Shown here: in pieces, positions 5,471 to 5,895 of the stretch
Numbering within the stretch: position 1 is the first letter of the stretch
How the letters are laid out: every line of letters starts with the position of its first letter
Assembly: GCA_031273445.1 (NCBI GenBank)
Contig: JAISRV010000078.1
Coordinates: 1 to 5,895, forward strand
Length of the DNA stretch: 5,895 nt
DNA from: Candidatus Adiutrix sp.
GTDB taxonomy: Bacteria; Desulfobacterota; Desulfarculia; Adiutricales; Adiutricaceae
Reading direction: 5' to 3'
Position numbers and translations under genes: made by a program
The notes under the pieces: model-generated
Seen by the model: the letters and a program-made list of their open reading frames with translations, nothing else
What the model was told of the DNA's origin: nothing
Database searches by the model: none

Positions 5471-5895
5471 AGACTCCGGACCGCCCGCCCCTGCCGGCCG
5501 TCTTCGAGAACGCCCTAGACCGCTACCTGGGTCATCTCCAGGTGGAGCGCAATCTGGCCGGCAACACCATCATGGCCTATGGCCGCGATTTGCAGGGTTT
5601 CCTGACCTGGCTAGCCGCGGCCGGGGCGGACTCCTGGGCCGGGGCGGGGCGTAACCGCCTGATGGCCTACATGCTCAAACTGGCCGAGCCGGGATGCCTG
5701 TCGCCCCGCAGCCGAGCCCGCGTTCTCTCCTCAATCCGGGCCTTCTTCAAATTTCTGGAAGCGGAAAAAATCATCGACAACAACCCGGCCCACAATTTCG
5801 AATCGCCCCGGCTGCCGCTGTCGCTGCCGAAAGCCCTGAGCCGTGACGACGTGCGCCGCCTGGTCGAAGCGCCCGACGTGTCCACGCCTCTGGGG
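5467..5895 (+). CDS. xerD: XerC/XerD-type tyrosine recombinase, N-terminal part (cut by window)
   Basis: The first 143 residues of a Xer-type site-specific recombinase, which resolves chromosome dimers at dif with its partner Xer protein and FtsK. The SAM-like core-binding domain is complete: F-E-N-A-L-D-R-Y-L near 13-21, the E-R-N-L-A-G-N-T-x2-A-Y-x2-D-L pattern (27-42), L-S-P-R-S-R-A-R-x-L-S-S-I-R-x-F-F (78-94), and N-P-A (106-108). The segment S-P-R-L-P-L-S-L-P-K-A-L-S (113-125) followed by V-E-A-P-D (133-137) and T-P-L-G resembles XerD more than XerC. The catalytic Arg/His/Arg/His/Tyr residues lie beyond the edge, so activity cannot be judged and an integron or phage-type integrase is not fully excluded. 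Its ATG overlaps the peptidase stop (ATGA), implying translational coupling. Confidence 0.87.
   Translation, partial: MKTPDRPPLPAVFENALDRYLGHLQVERNLAGNTIMAYGRDLQGFLTWLAAAGADSWAGAGRNRLMAYMLKLAEPGCLSPRSRARVLSSIRAFFKFLEAEKIIDNNPAHNFESPRLPLSLPKALSRDDVRRLVEAPDVSTPLG

Overview
The window is about two-thirds G+C, gene-dense bacterial DNA. Seven protein genes fill nearly all of it. The gene order rnhB-yraN-rsmI and the style of the RnfB-like cysteine motif fit an anaerobic Desulfobacterota (delta-proteobacterial) genome, but no 16S or other diagnostic marker is present, so this is inference only.

Layout. A divergent block at 4268-4504 splits the window. Leftward (minus strand) run rnhB (RNase HII), yraN (UPF0102 nuclease-fold protein), rsmI (16S rRNA C1402 2'-O-methyltransferase), an RnfC-like iron-sulfur protein, and an unusual gene that runs off the left edge. 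That last gene has an RnfD-like membrane part joined to an RnfB-type cysteine-rich part. rnhB/yraN overlap by 8 nt, rsmI and the rnfC-like gene are 17 nt apart, and the rnfC-like and rnfD/B-like genes overlap by 4 nt, which suggests one transcription unit broken only by a repeat before rsmI. Rightward (plus strand) run a P1/S58-family N-terminal-nucleophile peptidase and, overlapping it by 4 nt, the first 143 codons of a XerC/XerD tyrosine recombinase cut by the right edge.

The two non-coding gaps (3067-3225 and 4268-4504) are filled by a repeat family: two near-complete copies and one truncated copy, all in the same orientation. The full copies contain two hairpins, and the first hairpin keeps perfect pairing although its arm sequence differs between copies. 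In both gaps the repeat begins 17-18 nt upstream of a minus-strand start codon (rsmI, rnhB). The truncated copy ends where an A/T-rich promoter for the peptidase begins; that promoter is so close to the ATG that the mRNA is probably leaderless.

The most unusual content is the left-hand pair. Together they look like part of a reduced or remodelled Rnf-type membrane electron-transfer complex. The RnfC-like subunit keeps both 4Fe-4S motifs but has eroded glycine-rich FMN/NADH motifs. The RnfD-like part lacks the S-G-A-T flavin-attachment motif. The RnfB-type ferredoxin region follows directly on the RnfD-like part in the same reading frame, without the usual first RnfB Fe-S domain. The rest of the system lies to the left of this window and cannot be judged here.
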